In this document: one piece after another, positions 51,601 to 59,775 of the stretch
Numbering within the stretch: position 1 is the stretch's first letter
Layout of the letters: every line of letters begins with the position of its first letter
Assembly: GCA_033961575.1 (NCBI GenBank)
Contig: CM066729.1
Location: 31,282,501 to 31,346,500, forward strand
DNA length: 64,000 nt
Origin: Aselliscus stoliczkanus
Lineage: Eukaryota > Chordata > Mammalia > Chiroptera > Hipposideridae
Direction: 5' to 3'
The notes under the pieces: generated by a model
Databases searched by the model: none
Told to the model about the DNA's origin: nothing
What the model saw: only the letters and a program-made list of their open reading frames with translations
Program-made: the position numbers and the translations under genes

Positions 51601-54600
51601 AAATATGTTCTCCTAGTCTGTAGTTTGTCTTCTTCTTCTCTTGAGATTGTCTTTTGCAGAGCAGAAATTTTAATTTTAAGTCCAGCTTATCAATTATTTC
51701 TTTCATGAGTTGTGATTCCAGTGTTGTATCGCGACTAAAAAGTCATTGTCATACCTGAGATCAGCTAGGTTTTCTCTTCTTATCTTACAGGAATTTTACA
51801 GTTAAACATGTTTTTACACCTGGGGCTATGATGTTATGAGTTAATTTTTGTGAAGGGTGTAAGATTTGTGTCTAGATTGTTTTGTTTTGTTTTGTTTTTG
51901 CATGTGGATGTCCATTTGTTCCAGCACCATTAGTTGAAAAACTCTCTTTATCTTTGCTCCACTGTATTGTGTTTGCTCTTTTGCCAAAGATACATGACTG
52001 TTTATGTGGGTCTGTATCTGGTCTCTCTGTTCTGTTCTTTTTTTTTTTCCTCTAAATACACCTTTTATTTAGTCTTTGACTTTGAACATTACACAAATGT
52101 TTCATATAAATTAAAATAAAATCAAATACAAGTAAACCCTGAACAAACTGAAGCAAAAAACAAAACAAACAAAAACTGCAAAAAACTATGTAACAAATCA
52201 TCAGTAAAACTAGACAAAAGGCTTATCAAAATACTGACTTACACATATACTTAAAAACAAAAACCCTAAACATGCAAAGAAACCCTAAATTTCATTCATT
52301 ACATTTATAGTTAGCAATGGCCCTGGTATTGACTTTTTTTCTTTCTTTTTTTTTTATTTTATTTATATATAATTTTATGTTTTCCTTCCCAATCTACATA
52401 CCTCCCATTTCCTTTTCTTTTGCATTAGCTAGGGTTTCTAGTACGATATTGAAAAGGAGTGGTGAGAAGCGACATACTTGCCTTGTACCTGATCTTAGTG
52501 GAAGATCTTCAGGTTTCTCACCATTAAAGTATAATATTAGCTGTAAGTTTTTTGTATATATTCCTTATCAAGTTGAGGAAGTTCCCCTCTGTTCTTATTA
52601 TACTTTATTGAGATTTCTTAACATGGATGGAGTGTTGGATTTTGTCAAGTGTTTTTTCTGTATTTATTGATACTATCATATAATTTATCTTTTTTTAGCT
52701 TGTTGATATAATTGATGGATTACATTAATTATCTTTTTTCTTTTTTTTTTTTTTTTATATTAATTGATTTTCAGATGATGAACCAGCCTTGCATACACGT
52801 GGTAAATCCCACGTGGTCATGGTGTAGAATTCGTCTATATTTTGTGGAGGATTTTTTGCATCTTGTTCATAAGAGATATTTGGTCTCTAGTTTGTTTTCT
52901 TGGTAATGTCTTTGTCTAGTTTTGGTATTAGGGTAATGTGGGCTTGTAAGTATGTTAGGAAGTATTCCCTCTACTTCTGTCTTCTGGAAGAGAATTGGTA
53001 TAATTTCTTCCTTAAATGTTTGGTAGAATTCACCAGTGAATCCACCTGGTACTGGTGCTTCCTGTTTTAGAAGATTGTTAATTATTGATTTAATTTCATT
53101 AATATAAATCTATTCCTGTCTCCTTCTGACATGACTTTCCTAGTCTTTGAAAGCATCCTTATTTTCTGGCAAACACCACAATGTTTAGGAGTTCCAGAAT
53201 CCCATATCTGAAATAAGTATTTCTTCAAGAATATAAGTCTGATATTTTTTTGTTGTGAATTAGTATTTGGAGATCCCTATACTGTATACTAATGGTGTTC
53301 ATTTCTGTTGAGGTAATATTGTGACTTGAGAACAAAAATAACTTCTGGATGATTTGGGAAAATTGGTGGAAATGGGAGACAGATTAATTTTCACATTTTT
53401 ATTTAAAATAAAAAGTTTAATAATATAATTAAGAGCAAACTTATTTATAAGAAAATGTAGAAAAATACCACTTCCCTTTATATATTTTCTTGGTTTTCAA
53501 AATATACATTTAGGTAGAACAGGTTCATAAGTCTCTTATAAACAGTAGCTAGAAAGTAGATCCTGTTGCATAGGATTTAATCTCTTTTTGATAATTCACG
53601 TTTATTTTTTTTCCAGTTCTTTCCTACATCTGAAACCTGTCTTGTTTTTTACTTCCTTTACCTCTACATCATCTTTTCAACTTTGAGATTCCTTAGTTCT
53701 ATCTATAACTGTTTAAAATTTCAAACTGGCGATGTTGTTTCCGTAACAAATAGTTTTTAAAGTGTTACACCTCAAAATAGTAGATATCCAAAAAATTAAT
53801 TTGATAAAGATTTGGATTCTCTAGTAGTAGTGGGTCCGCTGGGATTGCTACAGTAGATTGTTTTGTTTGAACCCTGGTTTTTGAACCTTATGTATAAAAC
53901 ACAAGGGGTGGCTTAGGATATTTTTTGGATTTAAGATTGTACTCTTGTTGTTCTTTTTGCTCAGTCTGTATTGGCCCATCTCCTGTGAAACATTTCTTTT
54001 GAAAATTCTACATATGTCTGTTTTTAGGTGACTTTTTTTTTTTTTTTTTGAGTGCAGTGTCACTGGCCCTCATATGTGGGACCCGAATCGGGGCCACTGG
54101 CTTCCCAAGCCAGCGCTTAACCAGCGCGCCACTCGGCCGGCCCTAGGTGACATTTTTAATGTTTTATAAAAAGCCTTGAATAAAATCTTAAAATATTTTA
54201 TGAATTTATTGTGAATCTTTCTTTCCTATATTCATAATTAAGTAATTTGTTAATTTTGACAGTGTTTCAGAGATCTGAATAATAAAACGATTCCTGTCTT
54301 TAAAATAAAAATTAGAAAACCAAAATCAAAATTGTATTTAACTTTTCTATGAAATGCTTTTTGAGTTATACTTAGATTGTTGAAGAGTGCATTTTCTTTC
54401 TTGTTAAGCATACCCTTGGGGAAGTCTGGGTACAGAAAACATCTGAAATGAATACAGATAAACAGTATTTTTGTCGCACTCATTTGGGACATCTTCTGAA
54501 TCCTGGAGACCTGGTGTTGGGGTTTGTATTATTTTATAATATTTTAAACTTCCAAGTAGCATTGCAGATTTTCTTTGAGAACCAGCAGAGCTATCTAAAA

Positions 54601-57600
54601 TACTAAAGCTGCGTATTCCAAAAAGGATTTAAGAGTTCTTAGGAGCCTTACAGCTCATTTTATTATCAATATCTAAATTAAATTGTGGATTGAACAGAAA
54701 CCCATAGTTACACTTTATTTTGGCCATCATCTCAAAAGCATTATTTGTTCCAAGGTTGTAAGTAATTTAGTTGTGAAGTTAGTTGCCTGGTTAGATCATA
54801 TTTACAACTTTCTGGGAGACTAGGTAGTTTTTTACAATGTATATATTGCTGCTGAAATATTTTCTTTTCAAAATATGGCAGCCACGTATGTAAGGGGTCT
54901 TTACAGACATATGACAGTCCATTCGATGCAGAGCTTATCAGCATGCCTTAAACATTACTTTTACTCTTAGGGTTTTAGTTCCTTTTACTAGATAGAGAAT
55001 GAGGGGTTTTTTGGTTGGTTTGTTTTGTTATAAATGAAATGGAACCATCTCACTGAATCCTAATGTTAGACTGATACATAAGTGAATTTTGCTTCTTTAC
55101 AAGTATATAGTAAGATGAACAATAATGGATATGTGAAACTCGAGATAGAATGCCTTGTTGTCTTTGCTAGGATCTGTGGAAGCATGTTCACTCTATAGTA
55201 AACTGCAAAACTTTTGAAATGGAAAAGCATATTAAATGTTTGATTTTAGGAGGAACTTTTAGGTGATCATCCATAAAATAAAAAGTTACATGGAAAGAGA
55301 AAATGGTTTTGCCATTAAGTTGTTTATTATTTTTATTTCAGGTTTGATTTGGCAAACTGTAACTTAAATGATGAGCATATCAACAAAATGAACTCAGATA
55401 GAGTCCCAGATGTGGTAAGGCTTTAGATTTTTCCTTTTATCCTGTGTTAAAGAGGATTGATATAACTGTTGTGGATAAGGTGCACTAGTTCACATTTTTG
55501 AAAACAGCAAATCAATTTAAAGATTTCTTTTGAACTTGCAGTTAAGGTATAATAGCAGAAGTCTTCATTTTAAGTCATTTTTCTTAGTGGGGAAAATCCA
55601 AGATTTTATTAGAGTTTTTTTGTTGCCCTTATAATCAAATTTTCATACTCTGTCAAAATGCTTGATACTATCTGTAGAGAAAAAGTGAATTTGCGGCGAA
55701 AATTAATGACCTTTAGAATTTATTCAGGTACATTCTTTTAGGCTCAGCTTATTTCATGTATTGTTCAGTTAAGAAGGCATTTAGAGTCAAACCGTTTTTC
55801 CTGTTTGAATATAATTGCAGTTGAAAATGATCTTCACAGTAGCAAGTCTTAGAAAAAGAATCTAACTTTTGAAAAAGAAACCTGTTAAATTTTAACATGC
55901 ATTTATAAGAAACATGTACAACAGTGAATGTGAAATGCGAAAGACCCTACCTCCTGCTTGCTTAATCTTCTCAAATAAACATTAATCTCTCTAGCTGTGG
56001 GCAAAAATGAAGTCATGATATACGAAGAACTCCTCACCACCCAGTTGTGCTTTTATTAATTAATAAATTAAGAAATAGAAGTGCGGTTTAGGTGTAAGTC
56101 TAAGTAGGTATTTCTAACAAGGTCATTAGAGGAGATGAAGGTGGTCTACAGGATTTTGTATTGTATGAATTGTATTCATTCCACTATTTGGTAATCTGTT
56201 CTAGGACATACAGTTGAGAGGTATGTGTAGTTCTATAAGTGCCTATTAGTAGGAATAAAAGGGAAGAAAAAGTGTTTGTCTGGAATGTTTCAGAATGATT
56301 TATGTGAATGGTAGCTAAAAACTGAATTTTGGTATAAAAAAACTACAAATCTAAAGTTTTTGGTATAAAGAAAAAATTTTCAATCACTGGAAAATTTCTG
56401 TTAGTAAATTTTAACAATTATACAAATAATGGCTTAATGCATTCTCATAAAATATTAAGTACATGGAAAAAAACGTTAAAAGTTCTCGACACTGCTTCTT
56501 GATCCCTCCCTACTTTTTTCCCCTAAGAACCACTCTCATCAGTTTGGTGACTTCCTGGCATTCTTATAACCTTTTGTTTTGTAACTTTTTGGATTTTGAG
56601 GCCTTGTACCTAGTTCCCACTTTTTGTAACTTTGCAAATATTTCTGTTACTTTTAGGTATTAATCAAGAAGAGCTATGACCGTACCAAACGTCGGCGTCG
56701 TAGAAACTGGAAACTGAAAGAGCTTGCAAAAGATAGAGAAAACATGGATACAGATGATGAAAGGTCCCACTTTTCTTTAAATCTTACGTGTCTCAAAGTT
56801 AATCCTTATGATAAATCTTTATAGTTTTTATATTTTAAAGAAGTAGTCATCACACAATTGATGCTTGCACTCAATATTAATTTTGGATTCTTACCAATGT
56901 GTTGATAGAATCAGTATAAGAGGATATAATGACTTGACACAGATTTAGTTATTATCTACTGAGTTATAACCTGATAGTTGCAGTGTTATTGTAAACAATT
57001 AATTTGATACGTCAGAATACAATAGAATAAGTAATTACCTTGTGGGCATCACAAATATCAAATGAGTATGATTTGGGATAAAAAGAAAAGTTTCTTGAGA
57101 TTTACTATGCTGCTTTTCAAGCTACTTAAAAGAGTAAAGAAGAAATTGTATTCTAGAAAAGTAAACTGAATGATTAAAAAATGGCCGTAATGATGGTAAA
57201 AACATTGATGTCTAAGGAAATGAAGAGTTTAAATAAAATTGTGTCATTAAATTCGAGTGGGAAACAGTAATATTTCTAAATATAATGCAATTTAAAATAA
57301 GTATGTATTAAATATATAATGTTAAATTAATTGGATATTATAAGTATAAATTTGACTATTCATCTGTAGTCTTAAAAGTATATGTATTAATATTTCAATT
57401 TAGCTGTAAGACTTCAGTTGTGTATTTTTTTTTGTCATGTAATTTTGAAAGAAAAGATTTGTTAAAAGCCTGTCAAAGTCTTTATCATCCATATTTGACC
57501 TGCAGATGTTTTAAAGTTTTTAACACTTGCAACACATTTATCTTATGGTGCTGAAAATGGAGAAAAGATAACTTCATAATTTCTTGGTAAAGATGAAATA

Positions 57601-58256
57601 TTTACATATTTTTTATTCTTCTATAGGCAATACCAAGATTTTCTTGAAGATCTTGAAGAAGATGAAGCAATTAGAAAAAATGTAAACATTTACAGAGGTT
57701 GGTGTTTTAAGAGTGTTCACATTATATCTTTTGTATATATAGATGTATTCCCCTAGAATGAGTATTTTGGTATCTTAAACTTCTATTGTGTGTGTTTACA
57801 ACTGCTCTAGTTAAATATTTATTTAAAAAAATAAAAACTCAGAACTTGCCAAACAGTAGAATTTATTAAAATACTGTTTGCTATGCCACATGTGATATCA
57901 TTTGCATCCTAGCATGATTCCCCCAAGTTGTTGACCCCCTCAGTGGATATTTATTCATGTATTTATGCAGTTCAGTCATTCAATGAATGATTAAATGCCT
58001 GCTCTAGTAAGATACAAAAACTGTGGATGTAGTATGGTTAAATAATAGTAATGGTGGTGAGGGCAAGTATTTGCATATTTCCATATTTGTATTTATTTGA
58101 AATCCTCTTTGTATTTTTTTCTTAGATTCAACCATTCCTGTGGAAAGTGACACCGATGATGAAGGAGCACCTCGAATTAGTCTGGCTGAGATGCTTGAAG
58201 ACCTTCATATTTCTCAAGGTGCTACTGGTGAAGAAGGTGACTCGATGATGGCATAA
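29482..58256 (+). CDS. NMD3: NMD3, 60S ribosomal subunit nuclear export adaptor, complete CDS in 15 coding exons
   Basis: NMD3 binds late pre-60S ribosomal particles and recruits the export receptor CRM1 (XPO1); it is released in the cytoplasm. The CDS is the join of 29482-29525, 30605-30739, 31643-31739, 37456-37536, 38399-38527, 38810-38900, 44994-45072, 45745-45841, 47906-48023, 48595-48740, 54409-54521, 55342-55414, 56657-56763, 57627-57697 and 58126-58256. These add up to 1512 nt, or 503 codons plus TAA, with no internal stop and AG/GT at every junction. 503 residues is the mammalian length I know. Seen in the protein: N-terminal zinc-type Cys pairs (C17/C20, C32/C35, C55/C58, C141/C144), a basic stretch at about 405-425 (nuclear-import type), an acidic region at about 432-475, and a leucine-rich export signal at 478-489 (L480, L484, L487). 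The start has a good context (G at -3, G at +4). Identification is by whole-protein resemblance to mammalian NMD3. Confidence 0.98.
29745..29880 (-). repeat. Old nonautonomous DNA-transposon-like repeat
   Basis: Contains GCCGTCCAATAGGAGCAGG...ACGAGCCACGTGG...AGTTCCTC...GGCCATGTTTCAAG, the phrases of a common mammalian repeat built round 'TCCAATA', 'AGCCACATGTGG' and 'GAACTGAAT'. A related copy in the opposite orientation is near 39520. Confidence 0.45.
30020..30080. repeat. (TA)n(CA)n(TA)n microsatellite
   Basis: Runs of TA, then ACACACACACACAC, then TA repeats, adjacent to a SINE T-run. Confidence 0.9.
30084..30189 (-). repeat. Short tRNA-derived SINE in NMD3 intron 2
   Basis: A T-run is followed by GAGGGCAATGTCATTGGTTC, then the head ending GCGCCACTCGGCCGGCCC. 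Confidence 0.92.
30605..30739 (+). CDS. NMD3: NMD3 exon 3: codons 15-60, zinc-binding cysteines
   Basis: The acceptor is TTTTCAG and the donor GTAAGG. The exon encodes C17, C18, C20, C32, C35, C55 and C58, spaced as CxxC pairs. It is the first part of the zinc-binding N-terminal domain that contacts the 60S subunit in the family. It ends two bases into codon 60. Confidence 0.97.
30740..31642. other. NMD3: NMD3 intron 3
   Basis: AT-rich intron. The part around 30985-31060 (TTTATTGAGCACTTACTATATG) resembles an old interspersed repeat. No other feature seen. Confidence 0.6.
31643..31739 (+). CDS. NMD3: NMD3 exon 4: codons 60-92
   Basis: The acceptor is CTCGCAG and the donor GTTGGT. It encodes the end of the zinc domain (YFQPPATW, with C71) and the helix ending KAPLSK. 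It ends on a codon boundary (phase 0). The 5.7-kb intron that follows is full of repeats. Confidence 0.97.
32592..32704 (-). repeat. Short tRNA-derived SINE in NMD3 intron 4
   Basis: A T-run is followed by GAGGGCAGTGTCACTGGCCC and a slightly shortened head ending CCACTCGGCCGGC. AATTTTTTTCTTT occurs on both sides as a probable TSD. Confidence 0.88.
32840..34395 (+). repeat. Old long interspersed repeat in NMD3 intron 4
   Basis: Follows the order of a dispersed mammalian repeat (GTTTATGTGGCAACTCTGTG; CCTGTCTTAGG; GGTGACATTTGAG; GGATCCCTCTGGCTGC; AGAAATGATGG). I cannot name the class. A young short SINE sits inside it. The 36440-36960 stretch looks like a related piece in reverse. Confidence 0.45.
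33251..33360 (+). repeat. Short tRNA-derived SINE with TSD in intron 4
   Basis: The head and GAGGGCCAGTGACACTGCCC are followed by an A tail. The flanking direct repeat TAGAGTGGAGTGG is on both sides. Confidence 0.93.
34404..34589 (-). mobile_element. Short L1 3'-end insertion in intron 4
   Basis: 186 bp of antisense L1 3' UTR (TTATTAGTTACAGATGTACA; AACAATGCAATAGTT) directly after its T-run. TSD GGACACA at 34397-34403 and 34590-34596. It is the same L1 family as 8092-9804 but without any extra 3' sequence. Confidence 0.88.
34597..37455. other. NMD3: Rest of NMD3 intron 4
   Basis: Mostly purine-rich, unassigned sequence (34600-36400), probably old repeat remnants; 36440-36960 resembles an old interspersed repeat in antisense. 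No gene supported. Confidence 0.45.
37456..37536 (+). CDS. NMD3: NMD3 exon 5: codons 93-119
   Basis: The acceptor is ATTGAAG with a weak pyrimidine tract, and the donor is GTAAGT. It encodes 27 residues (VRLVDAGFVW... to ...LTIQKE), in phase 0 at both ends, so skipping it would keep the frame. Confidence 0.97.
37649..37763 (-). repeat. Short tRNA-derived SINE with 15-bp TSD in intron 5
   Basis: TSD CAGGAATACACTCTT at 37634-37648 and 37764-37778. The full short SINE lies between. Confidence 0.97.
37894..38045 (+). repeat. MER5A-like hAT-Charlie DNA transposon fragment
   Basis: Starts GCAGTGCTTCTCAAACTTGG, the MER5-type terminal motif (CAGTGGTTCTCAAA), and ends near TTTGGGAACAG. Diverged. Confidence 0.6.
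38399..38527 (+). CDS. NMD3: NMD3 exon 6: codons 120-162
   Basis: The acceptor is TTCATCAG and the donor GTAATG. It encodes 43 residues including the CxxC pair C141/C144 (MCGDCHRVEAKDFW). It is in phase 0 at both ends. Confidence 0.97.
38810..38900 (+). CDS. NMD3: NMD3 exon 7: codons 163-193
   Basis: The acceptor is TGTTTAG and the donor GTGAGT. It encodes the segment TLHKKTFYYLEQLILKYG and ends one base into codon 193. The 6.1-kb intron 7 that follows carries five long SINE copies. Confidence 0.97.
39008..39460 (-). repeat. Long tRNA-derived SINE with 15-bp TSD in intron 7
   Basis: TSD CCAAAGGAACTTTTT at 38993-39007 and 39461-39475. Full-length body and head between, on the minus strand. 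Confidence 0.97.
39505..39625 (+). repeat. Old nonautonomous DNA-transposon-like repeat
   Basis: Reads ACTGTCTATTATGATGGCCG...AGCCATATGTGGCTTGAATA...GGAACTGAATTTTTAATTT, the same family as 29745-29880. Confidence 0.5.
39748..39860 (-). repeat. Short tRNA-derived SINE in intron 7
   Basis: A T-run is followed by GAGGTCAGTGTTACTGGCCC and the head. The flanking TCTTTTTGAGAT is repeated on both sides. Confidence 0.95.
40799..41232 (-). repeat. Long tRNA-derived SINE in intron 7
   Basis: Full body and head; the TSD ACAACCCTTTTTTT is recognisable from 40783 and from 41233. Forms the left arm of an inverted pair with the + copy at 41674-42105. Confidence 0.95.
41345..41458 (-). repeat. Short tRNA-derived SINE in intron 7
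   Basis: A T-run is followed by GAGGGCAGTGTCACTGGCCC and a head ending with a diverged GCGCCACTTGGCAGGTCC. Confidence 0.9.
41674..42105 (+). repeat. Long tRNA-derived SINE, sense, with 13-bp TSD
   Basis: TSD AAATTAACACCTT at 41661-41673 and 42106-42118. Reads 5' to 3' from GGGCCAGCCGAGTGGCGCAT, with a B-box-like GGTTCGGATCC, through the full body to an A tail. This is the clearest sense-orientation copy for defining the family. Confidence 0.98.
42609..43093 (-). repeat. Long tRNA-derived SINE with internal 25-bp duplication
   Basis: TSD TGTAGTATATTTT from 42596 and from 43094. Inside, a 25-bp unit (GGGCTGCAGCCCACACCATC...) occurs twice in tandem at about 42911-42960, while sister copies have it once. 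Confidence 0.96.
43763..43853 (-). repeat. Fragment of the multi-unit SINE
   Basis: AGCTGAGCCATCCTGCCACC...GCTCAGAGCTCAGCTCGCCC matches the middle unit of the multi-unit SINE at 50783-51116 and the copy at 59776-59912. Confidence 0.8.
43855..44321 (-). repeat. Long tRNA-derived SINE with a repeated GGCTGCCGGCC segment
   Basis: Full body and head, ending GCGCCACTCGGCCGGCCC. CACACTGGCTGCCGGCC occurs twice in tandem near 44090-44125, after a similar CACGCTGGCTGCCGGCC, an expansion relative to other copies. Confidence 0.93.
44994..45072 (+). CDS. NMD3: NMD3 exon 8: codons 193-219
   Basis: The acceptor is a T-run followed by AAG, and the donor is GTATGT. It encodes DGLDFYYSSKQHAQKMVEFL and ends two bases into Arg219. 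Confidence 0.97.
45745..45841 (+). CDS. NMD3: NMD3 exon 9: codons 219-251
   Basis: The acceptor is TTAATAG and the donor GTACTT. It encodes RYKASQRLISQDIHSNTYNY and the following strand up to CK, ending in phase 0. Confidence 0.97.
46540..46710 (-). repeat. MIR SINE (ancient)
   Basis: AAAGATGAGGAAATTGAAGC...GTTAGATGACTTGCCCCAAG...ACATAACTAC follows MIR in antisense. Confidence 0.75.
46747..47095 (+). repeat. Old hAT-like DNA transposon, split by a young SINE
   Basis: Left half GGTCAGCAGACTTTTTCTGT...AAAACTTTATTTACAAAAGT; right half GGGCCGAATTTGGCCTG...TTTGCAAACCCC. The two halves are the ends of one element with inverted terminal motifs, split at 46936. Confidence 0.7.
46936..47042 (+). repeat. 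Short tRNA-derived SINE in intron 9
   Basis: GGCCGGCCTAGTGGTGTGG opens the head; AGTGACACTGCCCTC and an A tail close it. It is nested in the hAT-like element. Confidence 0.95.
47906..48023 (+). CDS. NMD3: NMD3 exon 10: codons 252-291
   Basis: The acceptor is CTGCCTAG and the donor GTAAGT. It encodes DNVVCLSPKLAQSLGNMNQI and then the strand VCIRVTSAIHLIDPNTLQ. It ends one base into Val291. Confidence 0.97.
48595..48740 (+). CDS. NMD3: NMD3 exon 11: codons 291-339
   Basis: The acceptor is TTCTTAG and the donor GTAAGT. It encodes ADIDGSTFWSHPFNSLCHP and the following helix to GAGMISKK, ending in phase 0. The 5.7-kb intron 11 holds the rearranged SINE/L1 block. Confidence 0.97.
48914..49332 (-). 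repeat. Multi-unit tRNA-derived SINE, head missing, intron 11
   Basis: Starts with a T-run, AAAGATTTATTGGGG and a tail body, then repeated tRNA-like units (GGGAGTCGAACCAGCAGCC; CACTGAGCCATCCGGGCGG; GGGATTCGAACCAGCAGCC). It stops at GAGCATGCGCTC without the terminal head. It is the inverted partner of 50783-51120. Confidence 0.9.
49333..49970 (+). mobile_element. Sense L1 3' part in the rearranged block of intron 11
   Basis: From TTTATAGCAACTTGATTC through CAACCAAGATGTCC and GGTGAATGGATAAACTGTGG to the 3' end near AAACTACTCTAAAAAACG. It is the part of L1 that should follow the antisense piece starting near 51146. A (GA)n run occurs at 49465-49487. Confidence 0.75.
49971..50782. other. Intron 11 spacer inside the rearranged block
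   Basis: Unassigned sequence with (GGAG)n-rich DNA at 50035-50075 and an A12G7 tract near 50360. No gene seen. Confidence 0.5.
50783..51120 (+). repeat. Multi-unit tRNA-derived SINE, tail missing, intron 11
   Basis: Begins GGGCCGGCCAAGTGGCTCAG with a consensus-fitting B box GGTTCGATTCC (50850-50860). Two further tRNA-like units follow, the last with GGTTCGACTCC. It stops at GCAACTATAGTCT without the A tail. Confidence 0.92.
51146..52045 (-). mobile_element. Antisense L1 ORF2 piece in intron 11
   Basis: ACATAAGTTTTGAACTCC...GTTTAGTTTTGTAAGAAACC...CCATTTGTTCCAGCACC is antisense L1 ORF2. It continues after 52325. Confidence 0.85.
52046..52320 (-). pseudogene. Retrocopied mRNA 3' end of unknown parent
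   Basis: On the minus strand: AT-rich UTR-like sequence, then CTAAATAAAAGGTG (AATAAA), about 15 bases, then a poly(A) run (T-run on + at 52040-52049). It interrupts the antisense L1. This layout fits a 5'-truncated processed pseudogene made only of 3' UTR; the parent gene is not recognised. It could also be part of an unfamiliar repeat. Confidence 0.5.
52325..53140 (-). mobile_element. Antisense L1 ORF2, continuation in intron 11
   Basis: ATTAGCTAGGGTTTCTAGTA...CTTGCCTTGTACCTGATC...CACCTGGTACTGG is antisense ORF2 (RT region), diverged. Confidence 0.75.
53141..54024. other. NMD3: NMD3 intron 11, right part
   Basis: AT-rich intronic sequence with no recognised repeat or gene. Confidence 0.5.
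54033..54143 (-). repeat. Short tRNA-derived SINE with 8-bp TSD in intron 11
   Basis: TSD TAGGTGAC at 54025-54032 and 54144-54151. It lies 265 bp upstream of exon 12. Confidence 0.95.
54409..54521 (+). CDS. NMD3: NMD3 exon 12: codons 340-377
   Basis: The acceptor is TTGTTAAG. It encodes HTLGEVWVQKTSEMNTDKQY and FCRTHLGHLLNPGDLVLG. The donor is GG|GTTTGT, which departs from consensus at +3 and +4. The reading frame into exon 13 supports the junction. Confidence 0.95.
55342..55414 (+). CDS. NMD3: NMD3 exon 13: codons 377-401
   Basis: The acceptor is ATTTCAG and the donor GTAAGG. It encodes FDLANCNLNDEHINKMNSDR and VPDV, ending in phase 0. Confidence 0.97.
55415..56656. other. NMD3: NMD3 intron 13
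   Basis: Ordinary AT-rich intron, notably free of recognisable SINE or L1 insertions. Confidence 0.6.
56657..56763 (+). CDS. NMD3: NMD3 exon 14: codons 402-437, basic nuclear-import stretch
   Basis: The acceptor is CTTTTAG. It encodes the highly basic region around RTKRRRRRNWK, which fits the family's nuclear localisation signal, then the start of the acidic region (ENMDTDDE). The donor reads AAAG|GTCCCA and is unusually poor beyond the GT. Frame and protein continuity with exon 15 still support it. Confidence 0.94.
56764..57626. other. NMD3: NMD3 intron 14
   Basis: AT-rich intron with no recognised repeat. Confidence 0.6.
57627..57697 (+). CDS. NMD3: NMD3 exon 15: codons 437-461
   Basis: The acceptor is TCTATAG and the donor GTTGGT. 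It encodes the acidic segment RQYQDFLEDLEEDEAIRK and then NVNIYR. Confidence 0.97.
58126..58256 (+). CDS. NMD3: NMD3 exon 16, coding part: codons 461-503 and stop
   Basis: The acceptor is TTTCTTAG. The exon encodes an acidic stretch (ESDTDDEG), then RISLAEMLEDLHI, the leucine-rich CRM1-dependent export signal of the family (L480, L484, L487 here), and a C-terminal tail ending SMMA. The TAA is at 58254-58256. The exon continues into the 3' UTR. Confidence 0.97.
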
Positions 58257-59352
58257 TGAGATCTTGTAGGTGGTTTCCGCATCTGGAGGCTCAGGATGTG
58301 TCTGTCCCGTACATTCTTCGATATTCAGAGAGGCGAAGTTTAGTTTTAAACCTGAGTAAATATGACTATTTTGATTGCTCACTCAGAGTACTGGAACAGA
58401 TTGATGGCTTTGAAATTTTAAATAACAAAAGATTGTGGAGAATATTATTACTGATATTTAGGCAATTTTACATGTGGAATTTTATTGGTTTGCTTTTTTA
58501 TGATTTTCACATATGGTAGTGCTAGATTTAAAAATTTTAAAGTTTCTGTTCCTTGTGGGTTACCTAAACCTTCAAGCATGAAACAAGCTTTTACATTCTT
58601 TTTATATTGATTGCTTTAGTAAAAGAGCATATGAAGAATCATTTTTGTTATGCACTTTGATCCACTTTAGGTCATATTTATGTCCTTGGGATACGGAAGT
58701 TGGGGTTCAGTTTATCACTGGACATTCAGGAGGAAAGTTAATCTTTTTATTAACATCCTCAAACATTGAATTTGGGGTTATCTTAATTTTTATTTCAGAA
58801 GAAAATATATTTAAAATATTTGTGGATTTGTAGCAAACATACACTAATTATTTAAAGATTAAATAACAATTTGTACCTTACTTATTTTTGCCTGTGCTAG
58901 CAGCTTAGGGCCGTAGCTGTTTATATCATAACAAATGTCTTCCTATCACTTCAAGGATTTTGCTTTTAAAATTTTGGTTTATAAATTGAAAAGGAAGAAG
59001 TTTTCTCCATATGTTTCTATCATTTAACATGTCACCATCAAAAAGAATATTAGAATCCAGCACATAGATAAATAATAAAAATGACCTTCATGCTTTATAA
59101 AACCCATGAATCAGATTTGAATGGGAATGCCTTCCATATCCTTGAAAGAAAAACATTGGTTTGGGTTTTAAAGTGTTCTGAGAATGAAATATTAAGATCC
59201 TATTTCAATAAGCAAGATCATACTTCCTAAGTATGCCAGAACAAGAGCTAATTTAAAAATTCTAAGTATACCACTAATTAAGAAAATTGAGTAAGTGCTG
59301 AATGGAACATTTTCCTTTTTTTAAGATTGTACTCCTTAATTCTGAAGTTATG

Positions 59353-59358
59353 AATAAA
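59353..59358 (+). terminator. NMD3: Poly(A) signal AATAAA, NMD3 proximal candidate
   Basis: AATAAA lies about 1.1 kb after the stop codon. A GT-rich tract (CTTGTGGTCTGTGTTT) follows some 50-60 bases on, as expected for a cleavage site. Confidence 0.6.
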
Positions 59359-59458
59359 GGCCTGAACTTTCTATAATGGCCCATTTCTGTCTGCATATTT
59401 AGTTTTCACTTGTGGTCTGTGTTTACCTATTCTTTGTCAAGACTTTAAAGAGCATGAA

Positions 59459-59464
59459 AATAAA
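59459..59464 (+). terminator. NMD3: Poly(A) signal AATAAA, NMD3 distal candidate
   Basis: AATAAA is followed within 15-25 bases by a CT- then GT-rich stretch (CTCCTCCTCTTTGTGTGTC). Signal spacing is as good as or better than at the proximal site. Confidence 0.55.
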
Positions 59465-59775
59465 AGTATTCTCCTCCTCTTTGTGTGTCATTTAAGGTGA
59501 TTGCAATCAGTGTCATATTTAAATGACGGACTATCTCATGCAGTTTTTCAAATGGAATTCTGTTATTTAAGTACTTGTCATATGATTTTTCCCACTGAAA
59601 ACTACAGTTTCCCACTAACCTACCCAGTCTTAATTCTTTTGATGTCATGTATTTTTGAGTAATGAATCCTATTGGTTGAAATAAGGTTGTGAGTGACCCA
59701 GGTACAGGAACGTAGCTGAGAGAAAAGCTGTTAGCCAGGGCTTACACACATATATACAGCCTTGATGAATCTTCC

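Larger units (their letters stand above)
58257..59480 (+). other. NMD3: NMD3 3' untranslated region
   Basis: AT-rich noncoding sequence follows the stop codon and contains no recognisable repeat up to the poly(A) signals. The end is inferred from the signals at 59353 and 59459; either, or the weaker AATAAA at 59073, could be used. Confidence 0.7.
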
